From Mallotus nudiflorus (taxonomy: Eukaryota > Streptophyta > Magnoliopsida > Malpighiales > Euphorbiaceae), in contig CANTUR010000631.1 of the NCBI GenBank assembly GCA_947683625.1, positions 186,001 through 250,000 of the forward strand: 64,000 nucleotides of DNA, given 5' to 3'. How positions within the stretch are numbered: the first letter of the stretch is position 1; the number at the start of each line of letters is the position of its first letter. The notes beneath the pieces were generated by a model. It searched no databases and had not been told where the DNA came from. It worked only from the letters and a program-made list of their open reading frames with translations. Positions 1 to 10,300 of the stretch are shown here, piece after piece. The translations under genes were made by a program, and so were the position numbers.

Positions 1-60
1 CGGTAACGGTGTAACGGTATCAGATTGATTCGGACTGTATCGTTCGGCGCTACCGTGAAT
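1..60. repeat. Possible hAT subterminal repeats
   Basis: This short stretch repeats CGGTA/GGTA-like words (cggtaacgg, taacggtatc, gctaccgtg) in both orientations, unlike the AT-rich sequence after it. Plant hAT elements often carry such motifs near their ends, and this one lies beyond the 3' end of the hAT coding remnant. A similar cluster is near 9.56-9.66 kb on the other side. I could not define a terminal inverted repeat, and the element may begin outside the window. Positions 61-555 hold no gene that I can support. Confidence 0.25.
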
Positions 61-704
61 AATGTAAAATAATCAATAAAATATATCATATTATTAAAAA
101 ATGCAAAATAAACTTTTACATCTAATATAATAAGTTAAGAATTACTTAAACAATATATAATTGCACTAAAAAATATACATTTGAAAAAAAAAGAAATATA
201 ATATAAAAATTATTATTTATTGTAATAAAAAATTGAAATAAGCGAGTACTTTAAAGTTTTAATATGTATGTAATTTTATTACATTAATATGATATTATTA
301 CAAACTTTTTGACAAATACAATAATAATAGAAATCACCACCAAAAAGAGTGGCGTGAAGGATCTTGACTCCTAGGCCCAGCATTATAATCAGTAACATCT
401 TGGTTGTTCATTTAAGATGGGAATAAGTTAAAAAATGAACTCCCTTCGTTGAATGTAGTAGAATGGCTTTGAAATTCAAGCAAATTACTTGGAGAATTTT
501 GAGAAGTATTCACCTGATTCTCAAATTTACTTGGATAACTTTGGTGTTGGTCTTGCTAATTCCAATTATCAGAGGGCATTCCATAATATCGTATAGGATC
601 AAATGGATTCATGTAATGACTGAACTCATAGTCTTGATTTGCAGTAATCGAAGTATAACTACTTTCACCTCCACTAATTTCGTATCGAAATTCATGTTGT
701 CTTA

Positions 705-3700
705 TGTCACGACCCAAAACAGGGGCCATGACCGGCGCTAGGGAACGAGAATTCTTTCGAATCTGGAACTCGTAGCAAGCCTAAAAATAAAATAAACATG
801 CAATAATAACAATAACACTATAATATGCAGCGGAAATAAAAATCATAATATCATAATATTATTCACATCAACTGGATTTAAATCAAAACTCATCTCATCA
901 CATATATAATCTCTTTAATACAAATCCAGTTTCAATATAATACATCTCTTTAAACAAAATACATGAAATCCAATACTTTAATTCACAACTACTGCAGTGT
1001 CTAGATAAAATAAATAAGACTCAAGTAGATAATTTACATAAAGAAGCCGGGGCGGAAGAAATCCGGCGTATCGACCTGCTACTGAGGTCTGAAGAAGTTG
1101 ACTCTCCTGAAAAATAGTCAACGGAGGGGAGTCAGACCTCACTGAGTGAATTACTATAATATATATACATACACACTAAGTGATAATGCATACAGTCAAC
1201 AGTATATGTAATATGTATATATACAGGCAAATTCATACAGATGCAGAAAAATCATTTTTATATATTTTATTGAAAAATCCCAGTTTATGAAGGATCACAT
1301 AGAACCCTAGAATATCGCAACCTCAGAAAATAGTGTTAAACAACACTCTAGCCATACAGGCTCACTTATTCCAAATATATCCACTTAATCCATTTGGACA
1401 GTAGACTGGCCCCGAGACACTAAGTCAACCGAGCTCCAGCAGTCTGATTGCCAGTGTGATTGGCCCCGAGACACTTAGTCAACCGAGCTCCAGCAATCAC
1501 ACCTAAACCACATCTCACATATCAATAATCATATCAAATCAATATCCACAAATAGTTAGTAGTATAGCCTAAATACTATAGGCGTACCGGTACGTACTCG
1601 GTCCTAGTGCTGCCCACTAGGTAGCACGTTCTATTGATATCCTTCATCATTAATAATGTAAAACATTCATTCACAAAAATAAATGATGCATGAATGTAAA
1701 TGAAATAGCAATATAAACCATATATATATACCAGAAATATACCAAAAGTAAACCAGGTATATTTCGAGTATATATATGTCAAATGAATTCAATCAAATTA
1801 TAACTTAAGCTAAAAATATATTTAAAAACATTTTAAATATATTTTATTCACAAAACATGCATATAATTTAATATATACCAAAAATAAACCAAAAATATAC
1901 TTAATGTAAACTTAAGAAATAATCAAATTATTCATGCATATTTAATCAACATAAAACATGCATTTCTAAATCATGCATCCTAAGTATATATATATAGTAT
2001 AGTAACTCACCTAATGCGCTCCACGAGACAGGTCCGACGGGCCTGGTCCACTAGCCCTCGGTCTCGGTGCAACTAAACAAACAATAAATAATAGACATCA
2101 GAATAAACCCTAACAGAAATCCTAGAATTCAACCTAGAGTATTAAAATACGGAAACAGAATTAGGGTTCGACGGGACATCACGTTTTACGAGAATTCTAC
2201 CGAAAATCCGGCAGAACCTCCCCTGTAAAACGGATATCTCTCTACTCAAAAGAGTAGAGCCGACCCTGCAAAGAAACACACTTCGAGAAACTACACAAGG
2301 CACAATCAAAATCCCACGGTCGGACTCCAAACTACAATCCACCGACCGGGGTCCACAAACACAGAACAATTTCAGATATACCAAAAATATCCTTAAAACC
2401 TAGAAATACATCTCATAGGTAGAAATTACATAATTAACCTTAAAACATTGTAAAAACCGAATAAAACTCATTTTATTAGAAAAACCGTATATTATATATA
2501 TAATTGAAAATAATTCACGAAAAATAGTTTCAATTAGTTAAAAATACAATATAATTTGTAGAAATCATTTTTATACCTTAAATAATTATTAAAACCAATT
2601 AAATTACATTTTTAGACAATTTAGGGTAAAATTACCAAAATACCCCTATATATATAAATATACTTAAATTACTTAAAAAATTCATCAAAAATTATAAAAT
2701 TATCCAAAATTAATTTTCTCAACATATTTATCAATAATATCAATAATTAAACTCAATTAACCAATTAAATTCAATTTAAAACACAATTAACCCTAATTTC
2801 TCAAAATCACATAAACTTCAATAATTCAAAATAAATACTTAGAAATTCATAAAAATTCCAAATAAATTCCTATAATTCATTTCAACACCTAATTTAACCA
2901 TAAAATCCAATTTCATAATTTAAATAATTAATTTCCGAAAATTAGAAAATAATATTAAAATATTCAAAAATACCCAAAAATCCAAACAATCTCCAAAAAT
3001 TCTACAAAAATTCATGCATGTAGATTGAGCTACTAGAAACAACATTTGTGAAGGGAGTTTCCATGAATCATCCAATTAGAATCTCAAAAAAATCAAAAAC
3101 CCTAATAGGCCGAAATTGAAAATTCAAAACCTAAGCAATTCTAGACCATTTTAGCTCAAACCAAAGCTAGAATCACACTCACCAGAGCTCAAGGAGAAGA
3201 AAGAGACTGGCGGTGTCAAAAACGGTGGCCGGAATCGACGTGATCGACGATGGATCGATTTTCGGCTTCTCCGGCCAAAATCGACTTCCAGGCGCTTGAA
3301 ACGGCTACCTCAGGCGGCGGAAATGGTTGGGGAAGGCGGTGGCACACCGGACGGCACACCCACGGTGAAGAAACGGCGTGACAGGCGTCCGGACGGCGAG
3401 GAGAAGGATCGGGAGGAAGAAGAAGACTTGGGGGGCAAAATGGTAATTTTCCAATTCTTTTGATTTTTGATGTATATATGTATATATATATACTTTATAC
3501 TATATATTAAAATAATATTAAATTACACACATCAAAAATACACCACACACATAAAATCTAATATTTTAATAATTTATACTAAATAAAATTAATTAAATAA
3601 CAATAAAACAAATAAATAATTAATAAAATATTAGGGTAATAATAAACCCTAATTAATTAAATATACACACACATAGGCTTTATTTAATAATTTAAAAATA

Positions 3701-3946
3701 CGCATGAGTTCATGCAGGTCCGTAAATACATTTAAAATAATTAATAATACATTGTTTACGTGAAAATTTCCCCGAAAATGCAAGTACCGGGAAAATTTTA
3801 CGTAAAACACTGAAAATAATACACAGTAATTAAAATAGGTTTTAAATACATATTAACTCGTAAAAATATCATATAAAATACAGAAATTATTAACACTGCA
3901 TATCCCGGTACAGTGTAAAAATATTTTAAAAACACGGGATATTACA
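705..3946 (-). mobile_element. Solo LTR, Tekay-like family (copy A)
   Basis: A 3,242-bp solo LTR with termini TGTCACGACC and GGGATATTACA, flanked by a perfect 5-bp target duplication TCTTA (700-704 and 3947-3951). The termini match the LTRs of the full-length element at 34.1-48.8 kb. The sense direction is minus, because that element's primer site and polypurine tract lie on the minus strand. It sits inside the hAT acidic-tail frame, so the hAT was there first. The two LTRs recombined and the internal region was lost. In sense order it holds a TATA run (about 3494-3473), a GC-rich block (3440-3180) ending in GTGAGT, AT-rich sequence, hairpin islands, a second TATA run near 1156-1168 and the 3' end at 705. 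Confidence 0.92.
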
Positions 3947-4120
3947 TCTTAGTGCAAAATTGGATGGAATATTTGCATAACCAAATAGATCAAAAAATGA
4001 AGGAATATCATTTGAATAATTGGAATCTTCATAATATTCATGGCTTGTTCCAATTGGCCTATGATATCCACCTCCACCACCATCATTATCACCACTACAA
4101 CCATAACCACCGTCGCCGCC

Positions 4121-4176
4121 ATCATCATCATCATCATCATCATCACCACCACCACCATCACCAGCATCATCATCTT
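4121..4176. repeat. ATC/ACC trinucleotide run coding the acidic tail
   Basis: A near-perfect trinucleotide tract that on the minus strand encodes a run of about eight Asp flanked by Gly/Asp residues in the hAT tail. The plus-strand reading is a poly-His artefact. Confidence 0.8.
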
Positions 4177-4420
4177 TATCACTTTCACCACCATTGCCTG
4201 AAGGAGAATCAACACTATATCTGAATGGAGGAGTCACACCTAATTCTTGCTTAGTTAAATCAATTATAGGATTTTGTTCACCATCTTCATCATTCAACCA
4301 ATCAAGATCCTGTCCATTAAGTAAAGGAGCTTCTGATTCTTCCAACCATGGATTTAAAGGGTCATGCTCATCAAAAATATAATCCAAGTTGACAGGATTA
4401 AAAGCTTTCTCTAATTCTTT

Positions 4421-4663
4421 TTATGACTTTTTCATTGTATTTCGCAATTTCAACTTCATATTGTAGTGTACATAGACTAGATGGTGTAATTTTTTATACT
4501 TCAATCTATTTCTAGTCTTTGTATGAATCAAGTTAAAAGTGCTCCAATTCCTTTCACAATTTGTTATTGATGTTGTTTGACTTAAAACTTTCATAACAAT
4601 TTTTTGAAGTTCTGGTGTTGACTCTCCAAAATGAATCCACCACTCAGCTACATCATCCAACAA
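4421..4663 (-). pseudogene. hAT C-terminal dimerisation region
   Basis: An 80-residue segment with the hAT dimerisation signature: a WW pair near the start, then CERNWSTFNLIHTKTRNRL and the LVYVHYN motif. In hAT transposases this region drives dimerisation and forms part of the catalytic domain. A TAA follows the lysine run. Past it, the same frame continues into the acidic tail at 4387-3952. Confidence 0.88.
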
Positions 4664-5330
4664 TATTCAACTAGTTAAATATTTTTTATTAATTAATTAA
4701 TATATATTATAAATGAAGACAAAAAATACTTGGGGGCAAATTCTTGATTACTTTTTGAGCAAGTGTTTGTCCAAAAGATTGTCCCTTTTCTTGAAAAGTA
4801 AACATCTGTACGACAGTAAAAAAATAATGGACATATTTTATTACTGTAATTATCAATATATAAAAAAAAAGTTATTTCAAATGCAATAAAAAATGTTACT
4901 TGTAAAAGGGCTTGAATTTGCGCTTCTTCATTTGGTTCAATCTTTTTAATAACATTTCAAACTCCTCACATAACTTTAATATATGATGGAATGTCATATT
5001 TATCTCCATATTGATATTGTGGGTTGAAATAATAATCTATAACAAGTACATCATTATACATATTAATACCTTGCAAATAGATTAATAACGTATTCATTAA
5101 CAATTATAAATAACATACTTGTAGCATGCAAATCATGATACAATTGGAAATTCCATCTTCTATCAATAATTGACCAATAATGCTTGTGATATTGATAATT
5201 TTCATAATGGTCATCTTGCATCTGTCCATTGCATCATACAAAATTCCATTGTTGGTTTATCATCCCCATCAACTAGCCTTAATGTCTTTAAAAGAGGCTC
5301 TTGAACTTTAAGCAATTCATTTGCATTTTG

Positions 5331-6173
5331 CTAAAAATGTCTTCCTTCACTTGTTGTTGCTAATATAGTTTCCCTAACTTCAACAGCTAGTGGATCTGTC
5401 ATTCTTCCATATCTAGAATTCACCCATGCAGGTGAGTTAAACATATTCCGTAAATTATTACGTTGACGGACAATACTCTCCAATGCAATAAAATTGGTAG
5501 CAAATCTAATAATGCCAGGGCTAAGCAACTCTTTACCATCTGTAAATTTCTTCACATAATTTGTCACCCAATTATAATTATAAATAAATTTGATGATTTT
5601 TTTCCCTTTTGCAATACAGTGATATTCTTGACTTCTTTTCCCAATATCTTCTAAAATGAGATCAATGCAATGAGCACTACAGGTAGTCCAATACAGATTC
5701 TGATACTTATTCATGAGCATTTTTCCCGCTGACTTAATTGCAGCATCATTATCTGTAACAATTTATACAATCTTTTCAACTTCAACTTCTTCGACAACCT
5801 TTGACATCAACAGAAAGTAATAATGTCCATCTTTCTTCTCAACATCATATGCATTCATTGACTTATGAAAAATCGTGCCACGATTTGAGTAAACAAGAAA
5901 ATTAATAATGGACATTTTTGTTGGGCCTGTCCATGCATCACATAATATAGACACGCCTCTTTCCTTCTAAATCCCTGCAAAAGATGCAATATATTCTTTC
6001 ATTAATTGATACTTCTTTGGCAACCATACCTCTGCAAGCTCATAAGTTGTTGGAGGTGGAATGTTCAGTCCAACTTCTGAAGTAACTCTAAGTAAAGGTC
6101 GTGTCCAAGGTGATTCGGCTACTGCAAATGGTAGTCTATTATGAACCACAAATCGACCAAAGGCATTCATCAA
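5331..6173 (-). pseudogene. DUF659-like catalytic core of the hAT transposase
   Basis: The best preserved part of the hAT remnant. One frame runs across it with internal stops near 5964 and 5760 and a stop at its end. The DUF659 hallmark SILCDAWTGPTKMSIINFLV is at about 5.90-5.95 kb, followed by a VTDND motif and the WTTCSAHCIDLILEDIGK block (5.63-5.69 kb), both typical of plant hAT transposases with a BED finger. The stop before the IVTDN motif stands where relatives have Gln. Confidence 0.88.
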
Positions 6174-6722
6174 CTTTTCTTTACTTTTTTTAAACCAAGG
6201 AGATTTTAATTTGGTCTGCTTCTTTATTTCCCTTTCAATCTCTAAATCAACTTCAACAGCTCGTAATCTTTCAGCTGGTGTTGATAACTAGGGAGGAGCA
6301 AATCTAGAAGATTGTGGATTGTTGCCTCTTTGATTTTGTGTATCCTGAGTGTTTCTAACACTAAAAGAATGACCCATCATTCGCTTTTTTTATTGACTAC
6401 CGCTGGATCCACCTGCATCATAGTGAACACCTGTAGTCCTTTTATATGAATCAATTTCAATTTGTCAAAGGCTTTGTTGCCTAGCATATTGCATTATTGC
6501 ATCTTCCTCCTCTTCATCATCACTATCGTTATATTGTCCACTTGCATGCATTTGTACAATTTCTTCCTCAAGTTGATGTTTAGCAACATTTTTTTTGTTT
6601 TTGCTTGGTTTGCCATTCTAAAATAAGTTTTTTCATATCATCTCTCACAGCACATGGCACTTTTGGACATGCTGCAACATCACCTTCAATTCCTGCTAAA
6701 TGTTGTTTAAATCTTGTTATTC

Positions 6723-6738
6723 CACTAATACACTAATA
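6723..6738. repeat. Perfect 8-bp tandem duplication in the BED finger
   Basis: Two adjacent copies of CACTAATA. On the minus strand the extra 8 bp shift the reading frame between the CNFC cysteine pair and the histidine of the BED finger; counting only one copy gives a continuous finger. The size equals the usual hAT target duplication. Confidence 0.85.
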
Positions 6739-6904
6739 ACCACACGTCCACAAAAATTACAAGTCATTTTAGATCTATTATTATTAATAGGCGTAACAAA
6801 TTTCCATCCAATATCATCACTGGGTTTGCCATCTTTTCCTTTCTTTCCCATTAATAAATCTACATACAGAAAAAAAAATTTCGGTGTCAAGTCAATCTAA
6901 AAAA

Positions 6905-6906
<2 letters not shown>

Positions 6907-6980
<74 letters not shown>
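6907..6980. repeat. (AT)n(GT)n compound microsatellite
   Basis: Uninterrupted AT dinucleotides pass into GT dinucleotides. It lies just upstream (minus sense) of the hAT transposase start. Confidence 0.9.
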
Positions 6981-6983
<3 letters not shown>

Positions 6984-6996
6984 CTCCCACATACAA

Positions 6997-7089
6997 ATTT
7001 AATATATATACACAAATTTAATTATATAACTAGGCAAACATAATTATAAAACTAAACATGTTATTTATAAATATAAATATACAGTGTGT

Positions 7090-7129
<40 letters not shown>

Positions 7130-7645
7130 TCACACACACAAAAAAAATGTAATGATATAAAGAAATTTAATATATATACATAAATTTAATTATATAACTA
7201 AATAAACATAATTATAAAAGTTATGTAATTATAAATATAAATACACATTATATATATATATATATATATACACTCACTCACTCACACACACAAAATGTAA
7301 TTATATACAGAAATTTAATATATATACACAAATTTAATTAAATAACTAAATAAACATAATTATAAAAGTTATGTAATTACAAATATAAATACACATAATA
7401 TATATATATATATATATACACACACACTCACACACACACAAAAAAAAAGTAATTATATATAGAAATTTAATATATATACACAAATTTAATTATATAACTA
7501 AATAAACATAATTATAAAAATTATGTAATTAATATAAATACACAATGTACCTATACACACACAAATGTAATTATATACATAAAAAAATTTAATTATGTAA
7601 CTAAACAAATATAATTATAAAAGTTATGTAATTACAAATTCATGA
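6997..7645. repeat. AT-rich minisatellite, about 4-5 units of roughly 150 bp
   Basis: A unit containing the words acacaaatttaattatata, aaacataattataaaa and an AT-to-AC dinucleotide run recurs with starts near 7.00, 7.17, 7.31, 7.47 and 7.59 kb (the last one partial). The units differ mainly in the length of the dinucleotide run. It lies in the upstream half of the hAT remnant and has no coding potential. Confidence 0.8.
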
Positions 7646-7739
7646 TACACATGCATACCTTGCAAAACTGATGAAGTTTGTGTGATATTAAGAAAACAAT
7701 TCTTCTGCTGGTGGATGGAAATTTGTGTGTTTTGCAGCT

Positions 7740-7900
7740 TTTGCTCACATATTGATAGTATTTATAGATATATTTTGTACTATTTCGACCTAGTGGAATA
7801 TTATTGGCAGAGCATTGAATTATTTTGGCTTGTGAGTGCTAGTGGAACATGCAAAATATTGTATTATTTTGGCCTGTGCAATGCTAATGGAACATTATCG
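7740..7900. repeat. Imperfect short tandem repeat
   Basis: A segment resembling 'attattttggcctgtg' plus 'gctagtggaacat' occurs about twice between 7.82 and 7.90 kb, with a weaker copy upstream. No function is apparent. The open frame over it is short and unlike any family I know. Confidence 0.45.
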
Positions 7901-8069
7901 CATTATCACGTAGCAGAGATTTTCTGCAAGTTTGTACGTTGATATTTGATTTGTTTCAATTATTTACTTTTTCTTATTTTTAAAGTGTGGCAGTAAATAA
8001 TTATATGTTTTTCATACTTTTATCAGTGAAAATTTACTTTTGAATAAAATGTTATGTTAAAAGTTATAA

Positions 8070-8104
<35 letters not shown>

Positions 8105-8168
8105 TAAAATTAAATAATAAACAATTTAAAAAAATAATAAACAAATGGTATGTTATATGACAATTTAC

Positions 8169-8205
<37 letters not shown>

Positions 8206-8298
8206 TAAATTTAAAATAATCATAATAGTGTTAAAATTAAAAAAACAAACAAATCATAATATAATTATAATTATGATATTAGTTTTAATATTATTATA

Positions 8299-8385
<87 letters not shown>
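8070..8385. repeat. TAA/TTA trinucleotide arrays
   Basis: Three TAA arrays (about 8070-8103, 8169-8205 and 8299-8343). The last runs directly into a TTA array to about 8385, which makes a perfect-arm inverted repeat. The open frame across it is only poly-isoleucine. Confidence 0.9.
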
Positions 8386-8388
<3 letters not shown>

Positions 8389-8499
8389 AAAAAAATACAA
8401 AAATAAAAAATACAAAAAAGTTTTCCATATATATATAATAAATATTACCAATATTGCTATTAAGAGAAAAAATTGACTATTACCAATATTATTATTCAT

Positions 8500-10185
8500 T
8501 AAAAAAAAATTTTGTGCTCAATTTTTTTTTTCTTTTAACGATTTCATCATAAGAGCGATACGAACATGCTCATCTATTTTATTGGCTTCGGTTTAGTGTG
8601 TTGCTCAAAATTTTTACGTAATGAGTCATATTATGCATGTTATTTTATATTATAAAATTACTGTTTATATAATTATATTTTTATTTTCAGAATTTATTTA
8701 TTTTTTAGGCACTTTATCATTAGGATGACGGGAGTATTTCTATATATTTTGTTAGTTAAAATTTAGCATATTAGTAAAAATTTTAAGTAAATTTTAGTGG
8801 TATTTACATATTTTTATATATTTTATTATTATTTTTACTATTTCATCCCAGCTCATTTGAGCCCATTCAATTAAAAATTTCATTAATAATTTTTTTTATT
8901 TTTTTGTTTTGATTTTAATAATATTATTATATCAATATTAAAAATAATATCATAATTAAAATAATATTATATTAGAATATTTTAATTGGCATAGTTGTTT
9001 TTAATTAAAAAAATTGATCAATATTTTAATTGGCTTCTGTAATATTTTATTAAAAATACTTACTATTAAGTTTTTATTATATTAATTATGTAATCATTAT
9101 TATTATTATTATTAAATTTAGTAATTAAATTCATCATTTTATTATTTCATAATTGTATATTTTTTGTAAATATATATAATATCTCGTTTATTAATATTAG
9201 AAGATATATATTTTTTAACTAATAAATATTATAATTATCAACACACTTAATTATTTCAATATATAAAATATATATTGGATTATTTTCTTTCGTTATTTAC
9301 ATGAAAAATTTATGATTAAATAATTTTTTCTTTGATAAAATAATACTTCTGACCTGACTCAATTTTATTTTCTGGCCCAAGCAGTAGCTGGTTCTTCTTC
9401 TTCTTCTTCTTCTCGAGCAACTGCTGCTTTTGCTTCTCCATCTCTGTCTCTACCTACGTCTCGATCAGAAAAATAACACCCGTTATAGCCGATTTGGTGA
9501 GTGTCATGGTCGGCTCATCCTCAAAATCTACCATGACAGATTTAACTAAATCAATCCGGTAAAAAATCGTACCGCCATCTTAAATTTTCGATACAAAATG
9601 ACCGATACTGTGCGTATCGGCTTTTTTTAATACACGAACAACAGTGCTGTCGGTACTGCCAATAAAATAAAACAAAAAAGTTTTGTTCCTTTTCTACTCT
9701 CCAATATAAACAGGTCATCTACCTATAGAGAGGGGGTTTTGATATATTCACGAGTAGCAACAGTACTGTTGTTGTCGCTATTCGCGACAAAAATCATTAC
9801 CCTTCATTTTAAGACTCAACATATTAAAATTGAATTGATATAAAAATTCATTGAGGGGATAGGCTAAAAAATGAACAAAGTTAAAAGATAGATATCCATC
9901 AATAAACAAGGTTAGTTAGCTATCCATGTGGTATAGCATAGATCATTCATAGACGGACTTAATCAATGGAACAAGCAACCACAGTACCACACACATGATG
10001 AAGATACGAAACGATATATAAATATAAACAACCCACAACTGATTACACTTTGGAAGATGTACTTGCACCACCTTAAAACTTGAACATAAAAATCCATAAC
10101 TAGAGAACTTCTTTAAGGTTTTCAATGATTACATCTATGAAACTACACCATACGTAAATATTTCTGAACAATAATTTAACCATTA
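8500..10185. other. AT-rich region, no gene found
   Basis: No convincing coding sequence on either strand. A CGGTAC/GTATCGG-like word cluster at about 9.56-9.66 kb may be the other subterminal region of the hAT element. A CTT run lies near 9.40 kb. The rest lies downstream of the NAC gene. Confidence 0.5.
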
Positions 10186-10191
10186 TTTATT
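10186..10191 (-). terminator. Candidate poly(A) signal of the NAC gene
   Basis: AATAAA on the minus strand, about 110 bases beyond the NAC stop codon, which is a plausible spacing. Plant poly(A) signals are loose, so this is only a candidate. Confidence 0.45.
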
Positions 10192-10300
10192 ATTCTCGAG
10201 TCCTGTCTGAGCTATATATAAAGTTACTGTTTCTTTAACCTCTTAATTGCATGGTTGAAGCTAAGAAAACAGAAAAGATGTTAGTTTCAACTTTACAACT

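Larger units (their letters stand above)
556..6851 (-). pseudogene. hAT-family transposase (BED / DUF659 / hAT dimerisation), broken
   Basis: A decayed cut-and-paste DNA transposase read on the minus strand from an ATG at 6851. In order it shows a BED-type zinc finger (CNFC pair near 6.76 kb, HLAG histidine and a later cysteine), a DUF659-like RNase-H-fold core, the hAT C-terminal dimerisation region, then an Asp/Gly-rich acidic tail ending at a stop at 558-556. The family binds terminal repeats through BED and cuts DNA with the RNase-H fold. The frame is broken by an 8-bp tandem duplication in the finger (6723-6738), by stops that mostly replace Gln or Trp, by a decayed 4.7-5.3 kb stretch, and by a solo LTR in the tail (705-3946). 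The stretch 6174-6640 is degraded linker. It cannot make a full protein. Confidence 0.88.

Noticed and set aside
463..741. Plus-strand frame of 92 codons at the left edge
   Set aside because: Mirror of the hAT C-terminal tail and crosses the LTR edge at 705.
1403..1502. Repeated GAGCTCCAGCA blocks as a CRISPR-like or satellite array
   Set aside because: Only two units per LTR, inside a eukaryotic retroelement; they form two adjacent hairpins.
3949..4224. Poly-His (plus strand) and Met/Val-rich frames near 4.1 kb
   Set aside because: Other frames of the trinucleotide tract whose minus-strand reading is the hAT acidic tail.
8254..8499. Open frame on the minus strand made of isoleucine codons
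   Set aside because: It only reads through the TAA/TTA microsatellite; no protein family and no start context.
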